Source: Durusdinium trenchii
Taxonomy: Eukaryota; Sar; Dinophyceae; Suessiales; Symbiodiniaceae
Reading direction: 5' to 3'
DNA length: 64,000 nucleotides
Assembly: GCA_963970005.1 (NCBI GenBank)
Contig: CAXAMN010021984.1
Location: 623,755 to 687,754, forward strand
Below are positions 23,508-33,158 of this stretch, piece by piece. Every line of letters starts with the position of its first letter. Position 1 is the stretch's first letter. The notes below the pieces were generated by a model. It made no database searches. It worked only from the letters and a program-made list of their open reading frames with translations, and was not told the DNA's origin. A program made the translations under genes and the position numbers.

Positions 23508-26500
23508 CTTGGAGCCTAGAATTGTTTTTGTGAATGAACAGCGAGTGAGAAGGATCCCATGCAAGGAAACCATAGGAAAATATAGAATACCAATTCTCCA
23601 GCCGATCGAGAACACCAACATTTAAACATCCTACCCTGTAGCCTCACTGAATGATGACTGTGAACCATAAATCCATAAAGTGCCCATCTTAATCGACATG
23701 TCCACAGATTCCAAAGAGCATGTCTCCTTCAATGAACCTGTTCGCTGTTCAAAAGGGTCATTGGATTGCAGCTGCACCAAACCACCATGCTATGGGAAAC
23801 TCATGAAAATTCTTAAGCTTCATTCATCCGCAAATATATAGATCCCCGGCAAACCCCAAACCCTGCTCGTGAAAGGCAACATAGACGAAACATTGACGAA
23901 ACCGCACAGAATCACAAAAGGTTCACGAAAGATCTTTGAACGCTTGAAGGATCTTGAAGGGCTTTTCAACTACCCTGTATCATACGACCTTGCTATACCT
24001 ATGAACATCCCTCCAACCCCCTCTCAGTCCAAGCCCAAGAAAGCGACATCTAAAAAGAAAACAAACAAACATATGGGAACTTTATGATAACTTTCAGTTT
24101 TTCATATGTCCCTCATGTGTCCTTGCGTCACTGCATCTTCCCCATCCTCATGGAAAGCAAACAAAACATGTTCGCAGCGGTCTCCGGCTCTTTGTGCTCT
24201 CTCGGTGAGGACAGCGGCACACCAAAAGCCCCGCGAGGGCTGCAGCGTGGCGAGCTGTCATGGCTCGTGTCACGGTTGCCGAAGCAAAGCTGTTCGAGGT
24301 CGGCCTGGTGAGAGAGAAAGTCAGTCGTGGGTTTGATAGAGGTCTCTCCAAAACGTGGATCAGCTCAAGGTCTTCTTGAGGTACAGTAAGTCTGTTGATG
24401 GATCTTGATTTGGTGTATTTGAGGTTTGGACGTTTCGAGGTGTCCACTTCTGCGGCACTGCCTTGAAGGCGAGGAAGTTCTTCAAGGTCTGCTGTCGGAT
24501 TTCTTGAGGAATCACCGGCTCCCCAGAATTCTGCCTGGACATTCATGCATGCGCGGGAGAGCACATCGACAATGGGATCAACACATCGACATGCATCGAC
24601 ATGGATGAAGTCTGCAATGGCTTGCTCGACATTTTCGGCAGCACGAACAATCAATATTAACAATGGGACTTCTGCTGCTGCCTGCTGCTAGCTGCCTCAC
24701 TGAAATCAATCTGAAATCCACACAATAGTTATACAAATCAGATGTGCACATGTATAGTAAAAAACAGTACAGTAACAACTTGTATCATGCGAGAACACCA
24801 GAACTGTATGCCTTTCCTGATTGCTGGATCCACGGAAAAAAAAAACAGCTTTTTGGACTGTTTGGGGCATGCCTCTCGCCATGCCTGGCAATGCTCAATT
24901 TCTGCCAAAGCGACAAGACCAGGAAGAAGTCGGTGCCCACGTCGACGGGAGATCCCGAGGATTCCAACATCTTCAGAGCTCGTTCGTAGATGTTGAGATG
25001 AGACCAGGTGCCGGGAGGCTTGAGGACCTCGGGAACCGAGGACTTCGCAACGAGCCAGGACAGTCAGAATGCAAATTTGTTTGACCTTGTGAAGCTCAAG
25101 GACGAAACCAATTCAAACAATACGTTCTATAAAACGAATCAAGAAAAACTGATCCCACTATATGATGGCTACATATTTATACCAATGTTGGGTTCCGACG
25201 GATTCTGTACAGCCCGGTTGTGTAATTGATGCGTCATTCAGTCTTTAGTCTTACATCTTGGTATATGTTGGTTCTCAGTCTGATGAACAAGATCAAACAA
25301 GCCCTACATAGCCCTACGGATCGCTTGGAAGATCCCGTTGCTTCTCTGCCACGGATCGCTCCTTCCGACCGCCATTCGCTCCCTTCGCTCCAGGCCACGA
25401 AGAGGTTCTGCTTCAGAGCACTTCTGAGGGTCCATCCTCACAGGGGAACCCGGGGAACCCTAAACCGAACCTCAGCCTATCTAGGTCGAAACAGCATCCA
25501 TCTTGAGCCAACCATTCCTTATGACCGTTCTTCATTTCGATGTCCAGAAGTACATGTTATCAACTCCAGAAGGACCACAGTTTGGCCCAAAAAGACTTAC
25601 CACGTAGAAGTCAAAGGTCTTGAACGAAGGACCAACATGTGCGGAATGATGCGGAATGCATATCTCAAACCCGCAGCACATGGGTCTGGCATGGTCTGGC
25701 ACTCCCCCCCGCCTATGCAAGGATCTCGTGCCAAAGGACCATCGAATCCTCCAGACTCGCGTCGAAAAAATGAGTTCGGATGACCGTAACAGGCCCGGTC
25801 TGGCTCCGGTGCCAGCTATCATAAGAAGGCAAGTCTCGGAATTCTGGCATCACTTCGAGCGCATAGACGTTCAATTTAGAGACTGAGAGTTTAAGTTGCA
25901 ATCTGTTGCAATCTTTTGAACAAGCCCTGTTCATCAATGAACAGCTTATTTTGCATTATTTTGCTATGGAACGTGTCGTCCACCAAGCCTGCCTTGAAAG
26001 GATCAAATCCGCCCAACAAGTCTGACAAGCATCACTTCACTTCAATATGACATCCAAACCACTAGCGGGCTCCAGCCAGCGAGTCTACTCTTCAAGTTAA
26101 AGAAATTCCATGCTGGCATATCCTGGCACTGGATTCTCAACATCTGAATCACCAGATTCTTCAACACGAGGAGATGTAAAAGGGCACACTTTGGCACCCA
26201 CCTGCTCTGACCGGATACGGCAGTGCTGGAGGCATTGTCAAACCACCTGCAACCTGGAGGCAGAATGGTTGGTAAGGAAACTCTCTGAAGTCCAGAACCC
26301 TGGCTGCCTTGCTACTTGTATCTTATGTACTTACAAGCCCTCCGAGCTGCTCCTCCAATTGCTAAGCTCTGCCTAGCAGCTAGCAAGCCCCACCAGTGTT
26401 TTCTTCTAATCAAAAACGGAGACGGTTTTGGTGCTGGCATCATGATGCGGCAACTCTTCAATCGAACAAAAAATGGTTAAGCTGCTTCACAGATCATGTT

Positions 26501-27760
26501 CGGGCCACTACTGTGTCCCTCAAAATGTGTCGAATGCGTCCAACAAGTGGGGTACCCGTACCCGCTTTCAATTCCACCTCAACTGATCCCAGCACAACGT
26601 GTCTAAATACTCTGTATTGCACCCATTGGACAGGGCCAACACCGGCTATTCTCAATCTTCTTCCATCGCCGCAGTGTATCAAAACGGATTGAGAGTTGGG
26701 AGGATTGTACAGACATTTAAATAATGACTTACCTCAACCAACCTTTGAACTAAAAAACACATCACAGCTGCTGTCATGCGGACACCATCTAACGAATCGC
26801 TGATCGCTCATAACACGCTTCAATACAGTATTTCATTGGTTCACAATGGTTCACATCCATTAGTGGATGTGGTACCTCCATCTTCATGGTCTCTTCCTGT
26901 CTAAAAGATGCACCCACAAGAAATCCACGCTGAGACGGACGCGCCACATGGCTCCGAGCTGCCACATTGTCCAGGGCATTCCAGTCGGGCTGATTGGGCG
27001 CATGGAAGCGCACGCGTGAGTTCGTCCACACCGCCGAGGAGCCGCGACCGGTGGTCGAGCTCGGCACGGTGGCCTCTCTGGCGATGGGACGGATGGGAGG
27101 TCGGTTTTTCGGCTCATGGAGGGTCCAAGCCGTTTTTCGATGATTTGTGCATGGACAGTCTGATCAGTCTGCTTGATCGGTGAGTCTAGTCACCTGGTTC
27201 GGAGATTGCTCGGATGTGCATGGGTGATGGGATGTTGGGGAGGTGAAGGACCTCAAGACTTGATGAAAGACTTGTGAGTCACAATCTGCCGACCTTCTAT
27301 TAGTCTCATGCCCCAACACCATCTGAAACTGAAATACAATGAGAGAGAAAGGCCTATGTTAGGTAGTTTGTACAAACTGGCTTTAGGCTTAGAACATGTG
27401 AATACATGTGATACATCATTGTCATTCCACGCAAATCTTTCTGCCATGAACTGTTGAGAGTTGACACCTTCTTTCTTTAAAATCCACGCCATCACCACCC
27501 TTGGCCTCTTTCTCGCTGCCTTGGCCCTCCAGTAGTTTGCGCTGCCGCACCAAATGCCGGCGTACATAGAAGCTGTAGGGGTAAATGGAGTGGCACTCCT
27601 TGGCCTGCTCTTCCTGACGCTGAGGACTCTGTGTGCGGACACGGGGCGAACGGGGCGAACGGGGGAGGTGTCTGGCCTGCGCCGCTTTCCGCGGGACGGC
27701 GATTCCGGCAGAATAAGAGTGCTTCTATAGTAATTTCAATAGCTACTATACTCACAAGTA
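23508..27760. other. Intergenic stretch with weak exon candidates
   Basis: The best candidate is a minus-strand stretch at about 24,530-24,365 (NSGEPVIPQEIRQQTLKNF, then LAFKAVPQKWTPRN) preceded by an acceptor-like gtccaggcag; its donor is unclear. Other frames at 24.8-25.1, 25.5-25.8 and 26.9-27.7 kb give no signature. Nothing else is recognised. Confidence 0.3.
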
Positions 27761-27812
27761 CAGCGCTACTAGTAACAAGGGCATCACTATTAGTAGCAAG
27801 AAGCTACTAGTA
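27761..27812 (-). repeat. ACTAGT-family dispersed repeat locus
   Basis: Reverse units agcgctactagtaacaaggg, catcactattagtagc and aagaagctactagtatc. Confidence 0.75.
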
Positions 27813-28680
27813 TCTCATTGCCAGTATTTTCAGTCTAAGCAGCTCCTTTGAAAGTGATCCCTTTGCATCTCTTTGGAGTGACCCCTTTGGTGAGCTTTTT
27901 GTAGGCCCAAGTGACCTCCCTGGGATTGTGAAAAGGTCACTTTGAAGAACCGGGAAGAAACATGTTATACTAGATGTTGTATCACACACGGACTAAACAA
28001 AGATCGGTATGAACTTCTTAAGAGTCATTAAATTGGATATCGGATTGAAAAGCTCTTGGAAGTGCGTGGCACAGTGGCGCATCTTCAACGAACCATGCAT
28101 TCTCAGGGAAAAAACAACTCCAAAGAAGCGCAATCTGCTCATCTGAAGCATCTGCACCTCTCATTATATTATCACATAATATCTTTCTACACCATTCTGC
28201 TGCCATTTACTTACATCCCATCTCCTGATGGAAAACCTCCAACGGGCCATTCTCCGATTCGAACTTCCAATGGCTGCCACCGCTGGTGCGGACCACCAAG
28301 GACCGCAGCACTTTCGGCACGCGCCTCAGGACAGAGAGTCACCAGGGGTGGTTGAAAGGAGTCAATGGTCGGTCCTGGCAGAGATGGGAATCATTAAAAC
28401 CTATCCCAAACGATCCATGTGAGCCTATTTTATGGCCTGCATTCAGCACCAAAAAAACCCACCAAATGCCACCAGATCGTTTGGGCGCGTTTGGGTATAC
28501 GTAATGCTCCTGGATGGACTGGGACTGCCTGCCGTCCAGATCTGAGGCGATCCCATGATCCGAGTCAAACGACGGCCGATCTGCGTCCGAGCACTCACCA
28601 TTCAAGAGCATGTCGCAGTCCTGGACAAACCGCTCTCAGGTCTTGGGCTTGGGCTTCGATCATTTGGTTTGAACTGTCTT

Positions 28681-28784
28681 TACTAGTAGCAAGGACGCTA
28701 TTAGGGGCTCCTGGCCTTACTACTAGGAGCAAGAAGCTACTAGGAACAAAGGGCATCGCTGCTAGTAGCAAGCACGCTACTAAG
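28681..28784 (-). repeat. ACTAGT-family dispersed repeat locus
   Basis: About 100 bp of reverse units (actagtagcaaggacgctat, taggggctcctggccttact, actaggagcaagaagctact, aggaacaaagggcatcgctg). It shares the 'ggggctcctggcc' spacer with the loci at 5.3, 6.35, 30.4 and 62.1 kb, which defines a second subfamily. Confidence 0.85.
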
Positions 28785-29926
28785 AACCATTAAAATTAAA
28801 CGAAGTGTGTCTTTTTCAAACAAAGCACATTGCCCCCTGTGTCGCATCTGTGTCGCAGTGCCCCCAGGACAGTGTCTACTCTTGTCCAAACGAGTACCAT
28901 GTCGGTTCGTGTCTTCCAACCAGTTTAGACCAATCCGATCTACAACTGTGGCAGGTCCTACTCAGCTGGGATCATTCAGTTTAAGCCATGGACATGTCAG
29001 TTCCCTACTTGCCTTCAAAGCAAACCTCCTATCTGCCCAACATGAGATACGATTTCATGATGCCCTGTTATTGATATGTAAAGAAGGGATTTCGTGCACA
29101 AAGATGTACAAAGCATATACAGGTCCATAATGCTTTCCACTTTCCAAAAACATGAAAGCTTCAGAAACAAAACAGTTTTTGTCAGTGTTCATGAGCCTTC
29201 CCGGAACGCCCATCCAAGACCTCGATCCAGATCCATCGCGGCTCCTTGGAGTTGGGAGATCCGCTACAGGTGGAGGACTCATCCTTGGCCCAACCGAAGT
29301 GCGACTTCTTCAAGGCCTCGCAAGTTGCAACGGATCCACCGCACAGCGCTGTAAAAGCACTGTGCTGGAGTGCCAGTTGGCAGCCTCCACTCGACCGGGA
29401 CACTCGTTTTACTTTCCAGGCTGGCTCCTGGATCGACTCATCGACTCCGGTGATGTCACCGGTCACGGGTCGTTCCCGTCGACACCTTCCCGTCGAAACC
29501 AAAGAGCTGAGCTCCAGGAGTCACTTCCTCGGTCGGTCGTCCGAAGCGACACGGGCGACAGGTCGGACAGAGGAGTTCTTCGATGGTCAGGCTTATAAGT
29601 CTAGTTTGTTAGCATATGTTAGCATTGAATTGTATACTTATACTTGGAGTGTTCCATAAGTATACATAGCCTCTTTATATACCTTAAGGTCCTTGAAAGT
29701 GTAAGCTAAGTAGTGTGAGGCAGCACAACCAAGTTCAAACTAGTATATATATATAAATTTGGATCAATCACTCACAAAGATCATGCAAAACCTGGAAACT
29801 TCATTGTAATACTTAACAGCTCTAGTTGAAGTTTGACTGTTTTTCAGCCCATGCCGCCAGCGCCACACATCGAAGCTACCCCCGCGACGTGGGATCGAGA
29901 GACCGTGTTTGTTAAGTTAGGTCCCA
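28785..29926. other. Intergenic stretch, GC-rich block without recognised gene
   Basis: Between 29,380 and 29,600 there is a GC-rich block rich in GTCGA, CCGGT and 'gtcggtcg...aagcgacac' motifs. Related short motifs occur at 19.7, 21.4 and 30.8 kb. Frames overlapping it on both strands are likely compositional artefacts. Confidence 0.35.
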
Positions 29927-29979
29927 GTAGCGTCCTTGTTCCTAGTAGCGATGCCAGGAGCCCCTAGTAGCGTCCTTGT
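29927..29979 (+). repeat. ACTAGT-family dispersed repeat locus
   Basis: Forward units cagtagcgtccttgttccta, gtagcgatgccaggagc and ccctagtagcgtccttgttcc. The 'cgtccttg' core matches the 62.1 kb locus. Confidence 0.8.
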
Positions 29980-30395
29980 TCCTCTAATTACACTACTCAT
30001 AAGTACTTCGGTCCCGCCTCCTGTATATATATTACATATGTGCCCGTACTTTGTTTCCATGTCCCCCAACTTTTGCGCAGCTTATGTGTTTATGAACAAG
30101 GTTGCGCTAATCGCAACTCTACTAATTACGTTAATTACTTCCCAAAGTTATAACAGACGTTATAAGCATGACCATCTGAGTAGATTCGACACTTCCTATG
30201 CGTCTGAGTACTTAACAAAAAGTCTGAGTCTCTTCACGTATATCAATCCAGTTGGCATGACGTGCTGAATTTGCGTCAGGAGTAGCTTAATTTCAATCCA
30301 AGCGGCCAATCGCAAACCAACAAGATCGTGGATGACGTTGATCCTCAAATTTTGGATCAACGGGCTGCACATCGGGTTTCTTGGGGCTACCGGGC

Positions 30396-30501
30396 TACTA
30401 GTAACAAGAAGCTACTAGGGTCTCCTGGCATCGCTACTAGGAGCAAGGACGCTACTATGGGCTCCTGGCCTACTACTAGGAACAAGAACGCTACTAGGAG
30501 C
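30396..30501 (-). repeat. ACTAGT-family dispersed repeat locus
   Basis: Reverse units (gctactagtaacaagaagct, actagggtctcctggcatcg, ctactaggagcaaggacgct) in four tandem copies with single-base differences. Confidence 0.85.
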
Positions 30502-32168
30502 ATCATCGGGTTTCAACATGTTTCAACTGTCCCCATGATGTCACGACGGATTCGGATTGGGCTGCGACCATACACCTGCGAAACAAATCGAATCCATCCT
30601 CTCTGAGACTGACTAGCCCACTTAATAGTTATATAGTTTCAACTTAAATTGCAAGTCGGGAATTTCCATGTACGATTCACATCAACTACATGCCACCATG
30701 AAACCAATTGAACCACCCCCCTTAAGCTCACCCAATTCAAAATCATCTCCAGTTCCATTTCCTTTCGGTGGCCTTTCTTGGACCAATCCAGGAGCCCCTC
30801 ACTTCTCCGACTCCAGGTCGGTGTAGTCGAAGCGACTTGGCGCTAAGACATACGTCGAATACCTCGTCATCGCCATTGCTCCGTCGAGCTCCGCGCCAGT
30901 TCGAGCGGCGTCTGGTGGAAGAGTGATTCAAATCAGGAGACCGACTGGTTGACGACGGGAGGCCAAGCTACATAGTGTTGGGGCTGGTTTTGGCCCATCC
31001 CCCTACTTGTTTGGTGTGACACCGGACGGTCCAGCAACCAACTTTATGAGCCCCAAGGTCCTTTCGAAACGACATGCCTTGATCAAAACGAAGCCAATAG
31101 AATCATGACATGCTTGCCACGAACGAAAACACCCTGATATACCCTGATACCTCTATCTACCTTACTTAAAATCATATAAGAGCTAGATACAACCCTGATC
31201 CCATTATTGTCCTATGCTTTGCAAAGTCACTGTAGTATGTTCTAGACGTGTCCTTGGGGGTCTTCAAGCTTGTCATTCTACGGTACATGAGATGTTGGAC
31301 TGTAAAAGAAAGAAGTACAACTAAATCCTAGAAACATGTAGAAACATTTGAATTGGCTGGCTTCGGGCGTATCATATTACAACCATTACAGGTGTCCCTA
31401 AACAGCTAGAGCAATATCAAAAAAATTGGAACTATTTTTTGAGCGGTTTCACACATATGCTTCACCATTTCCACTGATTTGAGGGTCACACAAAGGGACA
31501 ATAAGGGTACACCACGCCCACCACGCACTGACGCATGCCTCTCTTCTCTCAGTGCCGGGCTTGAAGGTCCCATCGTCGCCCGAAGAACCTTCGACGGAAC
31601 TGCATGGCCCGGCCATCGCTATACTACCTGACTCTAAGTTTGGGCACTTTCAACTTTCCAAGACCTCTCCTAGACCCTAGGAGGATCTACAAGTAGGATT
31701 CTAGGATGCCAAGGGCCACATGTCACATGACTGAACTTGTGGTTGACGGCGAGCGCAAACAAAGACAAACACGAGGAGATGAAGAAAAGGGCGGGCCACA
31801 GAGTTGCATGTTTAAGCTTGGTATTTATAAGGTGTGTTTACATTTGTGTTTATAAGGTGTGTCAGTGGTTTGACTGTTTTTTATGTGTTCTGAGAGTGGA
31901 CCAAAGCTTTGTCGCTACATCATCACCTACTTCACCAACAAACATGAACGGCCTGCGAAAGCATACGTTATTCCTTAGAATATGGTAGAATTAGTTCAAT
32001 ATTTCTTGTGATTAGTTCAATTTACTAGATTTAGTTTGTTTGTTGAAAAATGTTATAATTTAGAATTACCTCCTGAATTTCTAGATTTAGTCTCAACCTC
32101 TGTTTCCATGGCCACAGACAAAGAGGTCAAAGCAGGTCCCAATATTTATGTATTATATAATTATACAT
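30502..32168. other. Intergenic stretch upstream of the LINE, nothing recognised
   Basis: No coding-like frame of note. The last 30 bases before the LINE are AT-rich (tattatataattatacat), a plausible target context for a LINE endonuclease nick. Confidence 0.45.
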
Positions 32169-32184
32169 ATATGCAAATAGTCGG
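32169..32184 (+). repeat. 5' target-site duplication of the LINE
   Basis: The 16 bases atatgcaaatagtcgg occur here and again at 39,079-39,094, directly after the poly(A) run that ends the element. Direct repeats of this length flanking a poly(A)-tailed element are the standard footprint of target-primed reverse transcription. The first A at the 3' copy and the last GG at the 5' copy are ambiguous with the element ends. Confidence 0.93.
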
Positions 32185-32204
32185 CTCAAGCTGTCTGGCT
32201 CAAG
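32183..32204 (+). other. Doubled spliced-leader (DinoSL) 3' end at the 5' end of the LINE
   Basis: The string ggctcaag, the last eight bases of the conserved dinoflagellate trans-spliced leader, occurs at 32,183-32,190 and again at 32,197-32,204, exactly at the 5' junction of the element. The bases between (ctgtct) resemble a decayed piece of the preceding leader bases. In dinoflagellates, tandem relict leaders mark genes that were trans-spliced, reverse transcribed and reinserted, sometimes repeatedly. Chance alone gives only a few ggctcaag octamers per 64 kb (two others were noticed, near 5.5 and 40.7 kb), so two within 22 bases at this junction are unlikely to be accidental. Confidence 0.7.
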
Positions 32205-32288
32205 CTTCTCTGGTGGCATCGCTGGGCTCTACGCGTCCTCTACCACCTCGCTTCCGTCTCCTTCCACGGTGGCCCCTGCGATCCCTAC

Positions 32289-33158
32289 ATGGAGACAGCG
32301 AGATATAGGCCCTATCAATGCTGCCAAGCTCATGGATGCAGAAACTGGATTTGGTGCGATCGAGTCCAACAAGGTTTTTCTTGCAGGCAATGTGGCAATG
32401 AATGGCCGAAGCCTCCAGGTGGATATGCCAAGAAGCTCGACAAACGCAACTCCCGATGGGAACGAGCACCACATCGACGGCCTTCGCCACCTCCAGGACT
32501 TGCAAGAACACGGTTTCAAAAACCTTCTCTGATCCAGAAGAATGCCACTGAACTTTTGGCACCCATTTGGTCAACCCTTGACGAGCAGCTGAGAGGGAAA
32601 TTGTCTGATTTGGGCATTTCCCCGGAGGTCAAACCCAAAGAACCTGACCTACAGGACGTCTTGAAGGAGAACCTGACCAAACTTCCCACTCCGGTACGGG
32701 AATTGGTGGAGAAAATCACGACCCCACCTCCCGCCTCTGAACGTGAAGTCGCGGGAAGGCTCAAGCAGCAAGTCACTGCCTTGAAGGATTTGTCACACAA
32801 GAAACACAACCTCCAGGGCAAGATCGATGCCACCAAACGAGCCTATCAGGAACTCCTGGATGAGATGAAAGCCATTCAGACTAAGATTGAGCAAGAGCAG
32901 ACAGCACTTAACAAGACCAGCGCCTCCTACATGGCTTTGGTCAATTCGGAGGTGACCGCAACTCCTCTCCAGTCAGATGCAACCATGTCTGACCCTGTGC
33001 CGGAAGCGGTTGCAGGCTTCATCACCAATCTCGGTGTGAATCTCACACCAGAGCAACAGTCGCAGTTGCAGGTCATGCTCAAAAGGCCGCAAACGGAGAT
33101 CACTGATGAAGCAAAGCGCCGCAAGACGGACACGGAGAACGCAGAGCAGTGTGGGTAA
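32289..33158 (+). CDS. LINE ORF1: zinc-ribbon and coiled-coil nucleic-acid-binding protein
   Basis: A 289-residue protein, by position and content the ORF1 chaperone or RNP component of the LINE. The first 50 residues hold a zinc-ribbon-like pattern with paired aromatic residues (CCQAHGCRNWIWC, then CRQCGNEW). Similar C..C/W.W/CxxCG modules are common in dinoflagellate proteins. Residues about 50-85 are basic. Residues about 165-215 (LKQQVTALKDLSHKKHNL, then AYQELLDEMKAIQTKIEQEQ) form a strong coiled-coil prediction, expected for trimerising ORF1 proteins. The C-terminus is acidic and then basic (DEAKRRKTD). ATG at 32,289 is the first in frame. ORF1 overlaps ORF2 by 53 bases in another frame. 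No classical RRM is recognisable. Confidence 0.85.
   Translation: METARYRPYQCCQAHGCRNWIWCDRVQQGFSCRQCGNEWPKPPGGYAKKLDKRNSRWERAPHRRPSPPPGLARTRFQKPSLIQKNATELLAPIWSTLDEQLRGKLSDLGISPEVKPKEPDLQDVLKENLTKLPTPVRELVEKITTPPPASEREVAGRLKQQVTALKDLSHKKHNLQGKIDATKRAYQELLDEMKAIQTKIEQEQTALNKTSASYMALVNSEVTATPLQSDATMSDPVPEAVAGFITNLGVNLTPEQQSQLQVMLKRPQTEITDEAKRRKTDTENAEQCG

Noticed and set aside
32036..32532. Two short plus-strand frames overlapping the LINE 5' end and ORF1
   Set aside because: They are in other frames than ORF1, cross the target-site junction, and have no motif; they are shadows.
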